Notes: generated from the sequence alone by a model not told the origin. DNA of 64,000 nt from Artemisia argyi (GCA_030686995.1 CM060709.1:123472373-123536372), one strand, 5' to 3'; shown: positions 22,967-35,151, numbered from the stretch's first letter. Numbers and translations are program-made.

Positions 22967-23407
22967 ATTGTTACAATATTTTGATTGTTGTGTTCATTAA
23001 CAAGAACTTGGGATATATTTTGTATCATGTTAATCAAAAGTTACCAAAATCAAAAGTTTCTGCTGCTAAGAAAACGTTACTGCAGGCGGGTTTGTACTGC
23101 TAGATATGAGAGTGCAGGGGTGGATTGGTAACATTTACACTTAATTGTTACAATATTTTGATTGTTGTGTTCATTAACAAGAACTTGGGATATATTTTGT
23201 ATCATGTTAATCAAAAGTTATCAAAATCAAAAGTTTATGCTGCTAAGAAAACGTTATTGCAGGTGGGTTTGTACTGCTAGATATGAGAGTGCAGGGGTGG
23301 ATTGGTAACATTTACACTTAATTGTTACAATATTTTGATTGTTATGTTCATTAACAAGAACTTGGGATATATTTTGTATTATGTTAGTCAAAAGTTTCTG
23401 CTCTGTT

Positions 23408-23444
<37 letters not shown>

Positions 23445-23535
23445 AAAGTTTCTGCTCCTAAGAAAACGTTACTGCAGGTGGGTTTGTACTGCTAGATATG
23501 AGAGTGCAGGGGTGGATTGGTAACATTTACACTTA
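22967..23535. repeat. Three tandem copies of a 177-base unit
   Basis: attgttacaatattttgatt starts at 22967, 23144 and 23321, an exact 177-base period. The third copy carries an insert of about 34 A at 23409-23442 next to a duplicated tcaaaagtttctgct. The short ORFs in each copy are not genes. Confidence 0.9.
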
Positions 23536-24380
23536 AGGGTTTAAATCCCCAATTAACTAGTTATAAGGCCGTATAAGCTGCTTTCGTACAATAATGTCAA
23601 CCTACATAGTTTACTACATAACATTGTCTACGGATAAACCCATATGGTTCATCCTACATTTGCTAATTATATACCGTTGTCTAGTGACAAACCCATTTGG
23701 TTTATCATACATCAGATACTTACAAAAAAGTTTATCCAACTTACAAAAACTTTCAAACATTGTTTCACCCATCAACAAACATAAAACCATCAACAACCAT
23801 CAAACCATCAACACACATCAAACCTTAAGACTCTTTGGGACTAGTTTGTGTCATTTGTTAAAAAGAAGCGGACCCTTGCAGCTGCACCAAAGCCGGCTTC
23901 CTGTCTCAACTCTCTGAAACCAGAGCATGAAACAATAAACACCTTCCTCCTCACCTTCCCTCGACCAGGTACCACCACTGTTCTCTCACGTACTTGGAAC
24001 ACTTTCTATATCATTTGGTGCTTCACAACAGCGACAGAGTACCCATACAAGTTATACTTGTGCACAATTTTTGATGGTATAGTCTGTTACAAAATGTACA
24101 AAGTTACAACTGCTATAGATTGATAGTTGTTTAGTTTGTAATCTCATTGAAATTGTAGCATAATTACAATTTGAAAAATTATCAAAGTTTTCAAGACACT
24201 TACTAGTCGTCCATTTCTCCAGAAGCATGCAGTCAGTGGTCGGTAGAATGCCCTATCTTCTTGGTCGTGGACAGTGTGAAACGACCATCTGCACATCCAG
24301 TTCATCCGTCCTGCTTCAAAATCTGAATTTAATAATACAAAATGAGTAAGTTATAGATAATCCAAAGTGTTACAAAGATA
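23536..24380. other. Unassigned interior of CACTA C
   Basis: No recognised gene. At 23960-23870 the minus strand has a short plausible exon (VVVPGRGKVRRKVFIVSCSG), and at 24305-24190 another (AGRMNWMCRWSFHTVHDQED). These may belong to the minus-strand fragment to the right. Short caaccatcaaa-type repeats lie at 23775-23825. Confidence 0.35.
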
Positions 24381-25095
24381 TCATATACTTGATGTAGTTA
24401 AAGCTAATAAAGGAAAAAAAATACCATAGTCATGTGGTTGGTGACACAAGGCATTCATGGCAATATTGGTGCTATATGTCTCCACAGTTGTGATGGCCCC
24501 TCCATCAGGTTCAAACAACATCACATTAAATTCCTGGTCCGGGTAAACCTGAGTAAAAACCATCCACTGACTAGCCTTCAAATTCAAGTCTCGAGCGAGT
24601 ATCACCAACCACTGCCATAGAAGAAGGAGTAGACGTATCGACCATAGAGATGATCACTGGCCACCCTAACATTGTAGTCAGTCGTGTTAGTGGAAACCAC
24701 GACCGAATCATAGGGGTTGGACCATCCAGATATCTTAGAAAGTCTTACTCCAACGACTGCATAAGCAGAGATGTGTCTGTCACAGGCTCTAAACATCTCC
24801 AAAATGGGGCACTCTCGGGTTCATAATTGTGAAACTCCAACCTATCCTCACCATAGAAAGTTACATAAAACACATCCTCACCCTCTTCAACAAAATGTTT
24901 GTACTCAACAACAGAACAGGAGATGTTGTGAATGACAAAATCATTCCACCTTGCTCCCTCAACAACACACTTAAATTGTGAGACTCTCCTTACACAAACT
25001 TTCCATCTAACACCCCCCCCCCCCACAGTTAACTAAGAAAATAAAACCATTGCCAATATAGGAACCTCCTAGAACATAATCATTATGCAGTTCCT
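24381..25095 (-). pseudogene. Broken gene fragment, possibly B3-domain related
   Basis: On the minus strand: IQELHNDYVLGGSYIGNGFI, then a run of 12 G (25013-25024) that shifts the frame, then WKVCVRRVSQFKC, GARWNDFVIHN and GEDVFYVTFYGEDRLEF. Downstream pieces (VRLSKISGWSNPYDS; LARDLNLKASQWMVFTQVYP) are in other frames. The pattern W.V..., G..W..FV..., EGD-like turn, then F.V..., resembles the second half of a plant B3 DNA-binding domain, but the match is weak. It is broken by at least two frameshifts and would be another captured host fragment in C. Confidence 0.35.
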
Positions 25096-26239
25096 GTATA
25101 TGAAAATAAAGTATACAAATGAAAATACAACTAAAAACTGAATCCATTCATATATCTTGCATCAAGTACTATATAACACGGACAAAAAAATTTGAAGTCA
25201 AAGTTGAAGAAAAAAGACTTGAAAAAGTCATAGTGGACACTTAATGTGTGACTTTTTAAGTCTTCATTTGGCAAATTTGACCTTATATATTTTTATTTGT
25301 GTTATATAATAGTTGATAAAAATTATACCAATGGAAATACATTCAAAACTTAATCCATTCATATATTTTGCATCAAGTAATATATAACACAAATAAAAAT
25401 ATTTAAGGTAAAAGTTGAAAACTAAAGACTTCGAAAGTCAACAGTGGACTATAATTATGGGAAGGAGTAATTAAACTAGTTTCTTAGAGAAATAACAGCT
25501 TGTCAATAATGGTGTTAACTTACAAACTCATATAAAACATCAGGATTGTCCACAGCGCAAATAAATTGATTACCAAACATGGTTATTGCATTAACGATTA
25601 AGGTTATAAAACAATGCAAAATACCGTTTGAATGAAGTAAAAATCAGTAAATGTGGTTACCTGGTACGTGTGTTTTTTGAAGAATCACGACTGCTAAGCA
25701 CCGACTGTATTGTTTGAGATATTAGGTTGAAAGAAGATAGAGCATTTATGTGAGTGTGATTTTTTTTGTGTTAAACACGACTTAGTTTTGTTATTTGCAA
25801 AAAATATCCTCGTCGATTTTTGTGAAAGGGAGGTAGCTGAAGTGTGTTAATGTGTTATAGCGGGAACAGTGAAATGACAAAAATACCCTGACGTGCAACG
25901 CACGTGAGGGCACTAACGGGCTAGCAGCATTAAGTTCTGCCTAGCAGCATTAAGTTCCGAGTTACTAGCATTAGCAGCATTAAGTTTAGAGTTACTAGCA
26001 TTCACCCAAATTCCAATCCAAACAACTTTTTCTTTGCTTTTCCTGCAAAATTTTAGTCTAGAAACAAAGAAAATACAAGCCAAAACATATGCACAATGAT
26101 CCCAACATCTAAATATACTAAACAGTTCTAAGTATAACTAGGAGCATTGTAATGGGGCAAATGAAGAGTCATGACTAATAGTCTGAACTCAATTCATGCA
26201 GTGAATATCAAATTAGACTCAAACTAGATAGAGTACGTA
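25096..26239. other. Non-coding interior of CACTA C
   Basis: AT-rich. Two related stretches near 25150-25260 and 25350-25445 share catatatcttgcatcaagta-type words. At 25919-25998 the words ctagcagcattaagtt recur three times. A short hairpin acgtgcaacgcacgt lies at about 25891-25905. No gene is seen. Confidence 0.45.
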
Positions 26240-26862
26240 TACATAAATTATCAGAAATGTGTGACCATATGTATCTAATTGTGACTACATTTAAATAATG
26301 TGTAACAAAATATGACACTATGATTTAGCCACATAAATAAATACTTCATGTGACCATATATATAGCATCTTTAATTTAGTCACACAAAAACTCAATGTGA
26401 CAAATATAAAGGTTAATGATAACTGACTTCACATTTTGCTATAAATAATAGTCACATGAATATTTCACAATGTGACTATTTTGAATGTATTGGTCACATA
26501 TAATACCCATTAGGATTTGGCAAACAAACACACACTAAACTTTAGACACACATATTAACTTACGTGACCATATGTATCGAATTTTAGTTACACTTAATCA
26601 TGTTTCTATGGTTTAGTGTGACCATATATGACATTTGGTCACACTCTTCAAGTGTGTGACATATATTTGTCACTCTTAAACGCATTTCGTGACTAACGCT
26701 TCAAACTTACTTTTCCATTGTCACACATTTCAAACGCTATGTGGCTAAATATTCAGCAAAGAATAACAGTCACGTTTAAATAATGTGTGAAAAACTTGAC
26801 TATATAATTTAGCCACATACACAATTACCTCATGTGACCATATATCTATTTTGGTCACACTT
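26240..26862. repeat. Right subterminal repeats of CACTA C, part 1
   Basis: Dense gtgtgacca, tagtcaca and agccacata motifs like those at the left end. Copia D interrupts the region at 26863, and it continues at 46073. Confidence 0.82.
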
Positions 26863-27285
26863 TGTTAGCATTAAAAATTATATTAGAAAGTGATGGTCAT
26901 TCTCATTTATTGTAACGTTGTAATGTGTCGTAGTTTTTGTTATTAGAATAGTAAATGGGCGTTTGGATTGGCCTAAGCTAATGGGTTAGAAGTTATGTCT
27001 AAGCTAGTCCATTTATATGTGATGTAAACCAAGTCCAATCCAAACATAAACAAAGCCCATCCAAGCCCATTAGGGCATCTCATGTTATTACTATATAAAC
27101 ACCTCAAATGAGTCATTTGAGGTGTGCTTGTGTGTTTATTGTGGGTGTTTTATTAATAAAAGTTCTCTTCATCTTTATCTCTATTTCTCTAATATTAACG
27201 CCACACATATATAACATCAAGTCACCATCTTTACTTCATCTTGTGCCTATATTTGTGTTAAAGTTGATAGATTTAAGGTCCTACA
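26863..27285 (+). repeat. 5' LTR of copia D
   Basis: 423 bases. TATA box ctatataaac at 27091-27100. It is near-identical to 45648-46072, with a few differences (such as gtgtgcttg against gtgtgtgcttg). The small ORF over its end and the leader (27108-27404) is spurious. Confidence 0.94.
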
Positions 27286-27287
27286 AG

Positions 27288-27300
27288 TGGTATCAATCGC
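27288..27300 (+). other. Primer binding site of copia D
   Basis: tggtatcaatcgc, two bases after the LTR. It resembles the initiator-Met tRNA primer site TGGTATCAGAGC with mismatches at the end. Confidence 0.7.
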
Positions 27301-27545
27301 CTAACAATGATTTAGGAGTGTGTAGAAATCGTTTTCATCAAAACTTTTCTTCAAAGTTGCGTTTTTTCTTAAAAAACGTGTGCTTTTTTGTTAAAAAGTC
27401 TTGATTTTTACAAGTTTTAGTGTTAAAGTTGTTGTTTTTATTGAAGTTTTAGTGTTTCTAAGTGTTTTGGGAAAGATTTGATCAAAAGAAACAAGTGGAA
27501 AAAGTGTTTTTGGTTGAAAAAATCGGATTTTGAGCTGTTTTGGTC

Positions 27546-28160
27546 ACTTTACGCGTAATAGTACAAGCTCTACACAACTTGTTGGCAGAAATTGTACAAA
27601 AAGTACTGTTTGCGCGTAACTTTTAGCAAAAAACCCATTTTCTACGCTTAAAACAACTTTCTACGCTTAAGTTTAAGCAGAAAGCTCTTTTGCTACGCAA
27701 AAGTTAAGATCCTACGCATAAGATCCTACGCTAAAGTCTATTTCTACGCAAAAGGTTGAATTCTACGCCTAAGATTGGATTTTACGCATAAGTTTCTACG
27801 CAGAATATCCTACGCATAAGTTTTCTTCAATGATCAGAGGTTACTCAGTACTTTCCTAGCTTGGACAAGTTAGTGAAATACTTCGACACGGGATATCTTT
27901 CAAGCTTGGACAAGTTTGAGAGATCAGTTTGGTTAAAAAAACCTTACGCGTAAAATTCATACGCATAAACTCTAAGTTTACGCGTAAAATCAAAGTCTAC
28001 GCATAAACAATCTGTTTACGCATAATCTTAGATCTTACGCATAACCTAAAGTTTACGCATAACTTATCTTACGCGTAAGATTCAAAGTTAACCAAAAAAA
28101 TTATAAGTTTACGCATAAGTTCACTGTTTACGCATGAGATCAGGGTTTACGCATAAGAAT
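27546..28160 (+). repeat. Array of TACGCATAAG-type words in the copia D leader
   Basis: About twenty copies of a degenerate word (ttacgcataag, ctacgcttaag, tacgcgtaa, ctacgcaaaag) are spaced irregularly over 600 bases between the primer site and gag. There is no reading frame. The role is unknown; a packaging or translation-control element is possible. Confidence 0.8.
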
Positions 28161-28445
28161 TTGACTTTTTGACAACCAAACTTCAAACGGCCATAACTTT
28201 TGAACCGTAACTTCATTTTCGACGAATCATCTGTCAAAACGACCGTGAGACAGAGAAGAAGGACACGTTGAATCATTTAAAGATCTTTCAAGCCAAGCTT
28301 CTAGGCCCAAATCCACTCCGAACGGAAGTTATTGAGGTTTTAAGGTTTTAGATCAAATTTTTCACCATAAAAACTTGCATCAACTTACACTAAACACAAC
28401 TCCTACTTCGTTGAATCGATCCAAGATCAACTTTATCATCTATCA

Positions 28446-29561
28446 ATGGCAAATCAGCAAGACATTCATGCAGCCGGTGCCGAAAACCGACCTCCCGTGC
28501 TGTCAAAGGGTGGATACTCACAGTGGGCTAGTCGTATGATGCGCTATCTTAAGAGCAAACCAAATGAAAAATTTCTTATCAAATCCATTGTGGATGGACC
28601 CTTCAAACCAATACAAGTACTAGACCCTGGAGATCCAAATGGAACCCCACCCATGCAACCATTCTACAGAGATCAGAATGAGACTGAATACACTGTGGAA
28701 GACAGAAAACAGATTGAAGCTGATGATCAGGCATTTCATTACATCGTTCTTGGTTTACCTAAAACAATTTATGCTACTGTTGATAGTGAAGTAAGTGCTC
28801 ATGCTGTCTGGGAAAGAGTCAAGAGGTTAATGTATGGGACAGACATCAGGAAACAGGAAATGGAAACACAATTGCTTAAGGAACTTCGCAAGTTTACTTC
28901 AATTCCTGGTGAATCCATAGAGACGTACTACCACAGGTTCTGTAAGATCATGAATGATTTATCAAGACACAACCTCAGTCAGACAAATATTGCTAACAAC
29001 ACCATTTTTCTGAATGAGTTGCAACCAGAATGGGGAAGATACGTCACTATTGTCTATCAGACAAAGAATTTGCATGAAGTGACTTATGATCAGCTGTATG
29101 ATTTCTTGAAGCAAAATCAAGATGAAGCTAATGAAGTAAGGGCTGAATTACTAGCTAAAAAGCATGATCCTCTTGCATTAATGGCTAATACACCAACACC
29201 TTTACCTGTGAACACACAACAACCATCATCATCTTCAACTCACAACTACATGCAACCATCCTACATTCAACAACCAACACCTGTCTACCAACAACAGTTC
29301 TACCCACAACAACAACAACATGTTATTCAACAACAACAATACCCACAGTTCCAAGAACCAGAATTCACTGACAACGATGAAGCTACTGCAGCCTTGACAC
29401 AAGCGTTTGCTTTTCTGACAAAGGCATTCCAAGGACATTATTCTACACCTACTAACAACAACCAAAGGATTTCATCAAACACTCGCAACAAGCAGATTGC
29501 TCAACCGAGTTTCAATATGGGCAACGGAGGCCAAATGGTTAGAGTTCATGGGAATCAGTAG
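28446..29561 (+). pseudogene. Copia D gag
   Basis: From MANQQDIHAAGAENRPPVLS, an N-terminal copia gag domain (GGYSQWASRMMRYL, DDQAFHYIVLGLP, AHAVWERVKRLMYGTDIRKQ, FTSIPGESIETYYHRFCKIM) runs to about residue 250. A Gln/Pro-rich linker then reaches a TAG after GNQ at 29559-29561. The frame resumes with GNQ-rich repeats, and the zinc knuckle CFNCQGVGHMARNC is found at 29779-29820 in a shifted frame. Gag would form the particle and bind RNA through the knuckle. The stop separates the knuckle from the capsid part. Confidence 0.88.
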
Positions 29562-29778
29562 GGATATGCTACTGGATTTAATATGGGTAATCAGAATATG
29601 CAGAATGCGGGTCAGTATGCAGGGAATCAGAATGCAGGTCATTTTGCAGGGAATCAGTATGGTTAGTTTGTTGGAAATCAGAGGGGTCAGAATGTTGGTA
29701 ATCAGGCAATGGGTAATCAGAATAGGAATGTTGCAGCTCCAGTTGTTGGGAATTATGGAAATGTGAAATCCGGTAAAG

Positions 29779-32640
29779 TGTTTCAACTGCCAAGGTGTAG
29801 GTCATATGGCAAGGAACTGTCCTACTAAGCCGAACAAGAAAGATCTAGAGTACTTGCCGAAAGCAGTGCTGTTGGCACAAAAGGAAAAGGCAGGGTTTCA
29901 GTTGAATGCATAGGAAAATGATTTTATGGCTATTATGGATGACATGGAAGAACGAGAGGATATTGATGCGAACTGCATATTCATGGCGAATCTTCAGGAA
30001 GCTAAGTATGACACAGATTCTGACACACTTCCTGTTTATGACACCAATGCACAATCTGAGGTATCAAACTTCAACACATGTCACAATAATGATATATTTG
30101 ATATGTCTCCTCATGAGGAACAACATTCTGAGCAGCTAGCACCCACTTATGATACATACCTGGACACGCCAAGTAGTAGCAATACTCCTTCAGTAACTCC
30201 AGATGTGAATCATAATGGAGGCTTTGTTTCATAACATGCTGAGAATGATGAGGAAACACGTGCTTTATTTGAATCATTATTAAATACTTGTGGTATTGAA
30301 ATCGAGAATGTGCAAAAGGTCAATCGCGATGTTAAGGCCGCGAATGAGAAATTGACCATTGAGCTTGATAGATACAAGGAAAATGCCAAAAGTTTTCAAA
30401 TTCACAAAGAACGCGAGTCAGAACTTGAAATTGGTTACAAGAAGTTACTTATTAAAGATAGGGAATGGAAAAACAAGTTTACCAATATTGAAATAAGTTC
30501 AACAAAAACCATTAACTCTTTAAAACAAGAAATTTCTGAGTTAACAAACCAAATTTCAAAACAAAAAACAGCTTATACCAATCTTGAAAAAGAAAGGGAT
30601 GAGTTGAAAAAGGACTTTGCAAAGAAAGAAGATAAACTTTTGGACGAAATTGTAGAGTCAGAACACAATATTGCACATCTAGAAGAATTAGTGGTTAAGT
30701 CGGGTCAGTCAAGTCAAACAATGAAATTGATTTCAAACCAAACTAATCCGATTTACCATACGAAACACAAAATGGCTCTTGGTAACAACAATCCTTGTAA
30801 TCTCAAGAAAGCTCAGGAAGAACAGAATGTTTTGTATAATGGTAACCTCATTTACACCAAACATGATCCTCCCGTCGTTCGGGATTCTGTGGAAACGATG
30901 GAACTTGTCGAAGAGAGCATAACTAAAATGAAACAAAAGGATTTGAAACCCATTGATTACAACAAATTGAACAAACTTTCGGGAATTACTTTTGTTCCAC
31001 AAAAAGAACCATAAGTGTTTTCCAAAAAACGACCTTTCTCAAAAATGTTTTCTAAGAAGGTAGTTTCTTCCAAATCGATTTCTAACATGGAACAGATTTC
31101 CTCAAACAACACTTTTAACACAAGTGCTGGAAGGGGATATCTTGATGATCTTAAAACAAGAGTTGGGCAACTTAAAACAACTTTAGAATAAAAAATGAGA
31201 CTAAATGAGATCAATTGGAATTCCACAGTTCATTTACAGCTTAAAAAGATTCTCGAAAATGAATTTGCTCCTCAAATTAATAACATCCATGCTCGAGTAA
31301 TTCATTTTGAACAAGCATTTTTGAAAGAAACATCTGACTTTGTCACGGATCACAAATCCCTGATAAAGAAGGCTAATGAATCTTTTGAGCAAATCAATGT
31401 TTTGGAAAACCTAAATGATTCTCTCTTCGAAGCCGTTATGACTACTGATATTATGTCCATCATTTTACAAACTTATTCTATTCAAGACGATGAAAGACTG
31501 AGAGCTGAGACCTCCGCAATTGTTTCAAAATATGAAAATGCTCTTATAAAGCTTGAAAAAGAAAATGTGTCATGTTTTAAACAACTTGATCAGAAAAAAG
31601 AAGAATGCAAGTATGACAAATTGTCGTATGAGCGTGCCTTCAAGAACATGAAAGAGCAAAATGATCTTTTGAGGGCTCAGCTTGAAAGTCAAAAAGGGAA
31701 GGGTGAGGAAACTAAGTTTGCAAAACCATCGACTTCGAAGAAACCAAATGTTCCAAATACGGTTCAAAAACCAAAAATGTCTATTTCACGGTTTGCTCCA
31801 AAAGTCGATGAGAAAAAGGATTTGACAAAACCAGTCACTCCAACACCCTTGCCCAAGAAAAGTGAAAATGAAAAGATTGTTGATAAAGGAAAAGCGGTTG
31901 TCGAAACACCAAAAGTTCTAGCACCTGGCCTTTTTAGGATTAGTCCCACTAATGAGTCTGCCTCCACATCTAAGACTAATAAGGGAAAAAAGGATAATGC
32001 TAAAGAGTCTCGTGATGCTAAAAAGGACAACAATATAAATCCTAACGCGTGTGCCTTACCTTCTACAGGATTAGAAAGCACCTCTAGGAGCAGCAGACTA
32101 AAGCCTAGGAGCAATACAAGGAACAATAGAGTCTCGCCTGCATCTAAGAGTAGTAGCAAAAATAAAGTGGAAGAAGTAGAAGAACACCCTAGGAATTTAT
32201 CGCTTTGTAATAAGAGACATGTTTCATCTGAATGTAATGTCGAGAGTCCTGTTTCTAATGCATGTAATGACTCTGTTTGTTTAATATGCAAGAAATGTTT
32301 AATTAATGATGTTCATGATGAATGTGTTTCTAAGAATGTGAATGTTACGCCTGAACAGAAGAATGTTCCAAAAAGATCTAGTGCTAGATCTAGATCTATA
32401 GAAAGATTAGTTGCACGCTTTAGGTCTACCACTATTAGTCGAATGCCTAGGAACTATTTTAAGTATTGTATGTGGATTTCGACGGGTAGAGAGTTCACTC
32501 TTAAGGATGGCAAATTGGAAGTTGTTCAAAATAAAAATGTTGCAATCTTTGATGAGTGTGATTCTGCTTTTACTCCTAACCCCATGGAACCAAATTCAAA
32601 ACGGTTTCCAAATACAAACTCTTCTGTTCTTGGCAGGTTA
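29779..32640 (+). pseudogene. Copia D gag zinc knuckle and long coiled-coil extension
   Basis: After the CCHC knuckle, PTKPNKKDLEYLPKAV runs to a TAG, then DFMAIMDDMEERED and an acidic stretch to 30234. Next is a Lys/Glu-rich coiled coil at 30310-31014 (LEKERDELKKDFAKKEDK), more coiled coil from 31195 (LRAQLESQKGKGEETKFAKP), a Ser/Lys-rich low-complexity part, and CNKRHVSSEC with CLICKKCLINDVHDEC. The sum is about 950 codons, far longer than a typical copia gag. At least four stops or shifts break it. Long gag extensions are known in some SIRE-type elements. The role of this one is unknown. Confidence 0.72.
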
Positions 32641-32648
32641 TCGAAATA

Positions 32649-33162
32649 TGTCTTTGGATCGTTGACTCGGGTTGCTCCAAGCACATGACCGGGAATTTAA
32701 AGCTACTGATCAATTTCATCTGGAAATTCATGGGAACTGTACGCTTTGGAAATGATCATGTAGTAGCTATTCTGGGTTTTGTAGATCTTCAGTTTGCAAA
32801 TTTTTTTATCACTCGAGTTTACTACGTCGAAGAGTTGGGACACAATTTGTTTTCAGTTGGGCAGTTTTGTGATGCAGATTTAGAAGTGGCATTCAGGAGA
32901 AACACGGTTTTTATTAGAAATTTGGTTGGTGATGATCTCTTAACTGGTAATCGTGGTACAAACTTGTATGCTATCGACATCAACCAAATGGCTTCTACAT
33001 CACCAATTTTTCTTATGACAAGGGCAACCGAAACTAAGACCTGCCTGTGGCATAGACGTTTATCCCATCTCAATTTCGACACCATCAACAACTTAGCCAA
33101 AGACAACATCGTCACCGGACTTCCAAAGTTCAAATACACCAAGGATCATCTATGTCCATCAT
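32649..33162 (+). pseudogene. Copia D protease and GAG-pre-integrase domain
   Basis: Read from 32655: WIVDSGCSKHMTG, the copia aspartic protease active site, with D-S-G at 32664-32672. GNDHVVAILGF, ELGHNLFSVGQFCDADLEV and the pre-integrase motif LWHRRLSHLNFDTINNLAKD follow. The frame reaches LCPSCE and is cut by insertion E at the gcgaa target. It continues at 40105 as QGKSKSASYKPK, so the coding frame was open when E arrived. It is in a different frame from the upstream gag. Confidence 0.9.
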
Positions 33163-33167
33163 GCGAA

Positions 33168-34589
33168 TGATGAGGCGAAAAATGAACCACTTTTAGGGGG
33201 TCATTTAAGTCCGGAATTGAATTTATTTGATCAAATATTACCCTAAATCGTTCCTTTTATGATTTTAGGTACTTTGGGAGAGAAATCTGGAAAAAGGAAG
33301 CAATTCGGACGTTTTTGGAGCATAAAAGTGAAGAAAACGCCAAAGACTTAATTTTGCATGCTGAGAACAGTACCTGACGGCGTCAAGAGGAAGACCCTGA
33401 CGGCGTCAGGAGTAAAAGTGGTGACGACCCAGTGCAAACCTGACGGCGTCACAACAAGGGCATCACGAGTAAAATATGTGACAACCTGCACAAGGTGTAC
33501 ACATGACGGCATCAGAACCAGATCTAGGCAGTCTGAGGAACTATTTGGCGGCGAGATGACGGCGTCAGCCCTTTGTTCTTGACGCCGTCACCTTCTAAAC
33601 TCTATATATAGTTTTCTATTTTTCATTCATTAGAGAGGAACTTGTGTGGAGATAATTAGGGCCGAACTTTGTAAACCCTAACTCATATTTTACAGTACTT
33701 TCAAGGGGTTTTCAACCCTTGAATCCTTTCATGTGCTATTAAGATAAGTCTTCTCTTTAATTTAATCAATATGTCTATGTGTTGGTTGATTATATTTTTT
33801 ACTTGTCTTGATTTCAACATGCTAGGCTAGATTTATCTTGTGTTTACTTAGATCTAATGAAACCTAGATGTTAATTATGTGTTGATTACTTGTTTATGGT
33901 TGTATTGGATGAATGATTTCAATGTTAGGCTTAAGAAAACTGGCAGATCTCCATTGTGTAACATGCTTGAACATCTTAGGAAACATGAACCGATGTGTAC
34001 TAGGTTTTATTGGTTGTATTTAATGCATGAGTAAATTATAATGATCCCATGTTAGGAACTTCTTAGCCGGCTCGACATAGGAGTGAAGTAGGCACTCATA
34101 GGATTGGGGAAGTAAGTCGCCACCCCATGAATGGTATTAAGGAATACAATCCGTCATCCACACAACTATAACAAGTAATTAACGTGTAAAAGATATCTTG
34201 GGAGTAGTGAAATCTAAGTAAACACATTTCTCCCACATATTGCTCACAACCTTAGTTTAAATTACTTTATTTTCATTTCTAGTATTTTATTTTGATTGCA
34301 TCTTAGTATTGGGTTAGTTGACTAGCAACTAATTCCGCCCAAATCCTTCAAACCCGAGATTTTAATTTGCTTTCTAAAAAAATATAAAAATACAAAAAGA
34401 ATCATCCCTCATCTCTAGACCTAGTCTTTAGGTTTTCTAATCCTAGTGACACTATTCCTAGCTGAACGATCAATCCCCCGGTACTTGTCATTATACTATA
34501 CTACATCGATTAGGTACACTACCTGGTGGGGGTTGTAAGCTTCTCGAGATCCCTCGAGAGGTAAAGCCTGGTGCAATCCCTATGCATCA
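33168..34589 (+). repeat. 5' LTR of element E
   Basis: 1422 bases. It differs from its partner at scattered bases, including agtccggaattg/agcccgaaattg near the start and atgtgttg/atgcgttg in the middle. The 74-codon PDGVK-type ORF in it is produced by the palindrome array and is not a gene. Confidence 0.94.
33375..33611 (+). promoter_or_regulatory. LTR promoter: six TGACGGCGTCA palindromes and TATA box
   Basis: Palindromes or one-base variants at 33375, 33398, 33441, 33504, 33557 and 33580 (11 bases each). The last ends 11 bases before TATA box ctatatatag at 33602-33611. Each site is two facing TGACG half-sites around one base. TGACG is the core of as-1 type plant bZIP sites. Confidence 0.65.
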
Positions 34590-34594
34590 AGTTT

Positions 34595-34611
34595 TGGCGC
34601 CGTTGCCGGGG
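34595..34611 (+). other. Primer binding site of element E
   Basis: tggcgccgttgccgggg, five bases after the LTR, matches the complement of the plant tRNA-Asp 3' end as used by Athila/Tat-type elements. Confidence 0.85.
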
Positions 34612-34770
34612 AATAGTTATTGTCTAGGTTAGAATCTCTTTCTATTAGGTCTACTTGCTAGATTCCTTTCTAGTAAGATTTTATTTTTATTTTTTAGGTT
34701 TTCTTTAGTCTATCTTTTCTTTGTATCTTTGTCTGCAAAAACCTTTCCATTGACTATTCCGTTAGCCATT

Positions 34771-35151
34771 ATGGAGAACGCGAATCCACCATACTATCAA
34801 CCACGAAATTCACCCACTCCAAATGACATCTTGATGTTTAAACAACATGAGGATGAACCTATCTATGATGCATGGGATCGTTTTAAATATTTACTCCGAA
34901 AAGTCCCTCATCATAATTTCAATCTGTGGTCCCAAATTGAAATATTTTACCATCGTGTCGACCACTATACCAAAATGGACATTGACCATGCCGCAGATGG
35001 GGACCTTTGGGGATTAAGTGTTGATGAAGCATGGGAAACGATAGAGAATTATGCCAGACTTGCCAAAAAAAATGCACAACCCAACAAATGTTGTTACGGA
35101 TCAATTGATAGCAAGTTTAAGGGAACAAGCAAGATGATTGTTTGGGGATAA
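34771..35151 (+). pseudogene. Element E truncated gag
   Basis: From ATG at 34771: MENANPPYYQPRNSPTPNDI, then LMFKQHEDEPIYDAWDRFKY, LLRKVPHHNFNLWSQIEIFY and LSVDEAWETIENYARLAKKN. This corresponds to the back half of the gag domain of B and G (NDILMFQQ...KVPHHGIDLWLQVQIFYDH). The front half, with the WLERLPAGS and LAQFFPPGR motifs, is absent, apparently through an internal deletion. It ends at a TAA in a shifted frame relative to the next ORF, whose GDKRIDEITGCTKWFD probably continued it. No zinc knuckle is left. Confidence 0.75.

Noticed and set aside
25880..25925. Hairpin acgtgcaacgcacgt followed by ctag as a possible Helitron 3' end
   Set aside because: The base after CTAG is C rather than T, the spacer is too long, and no matching 5' TC end was seen.
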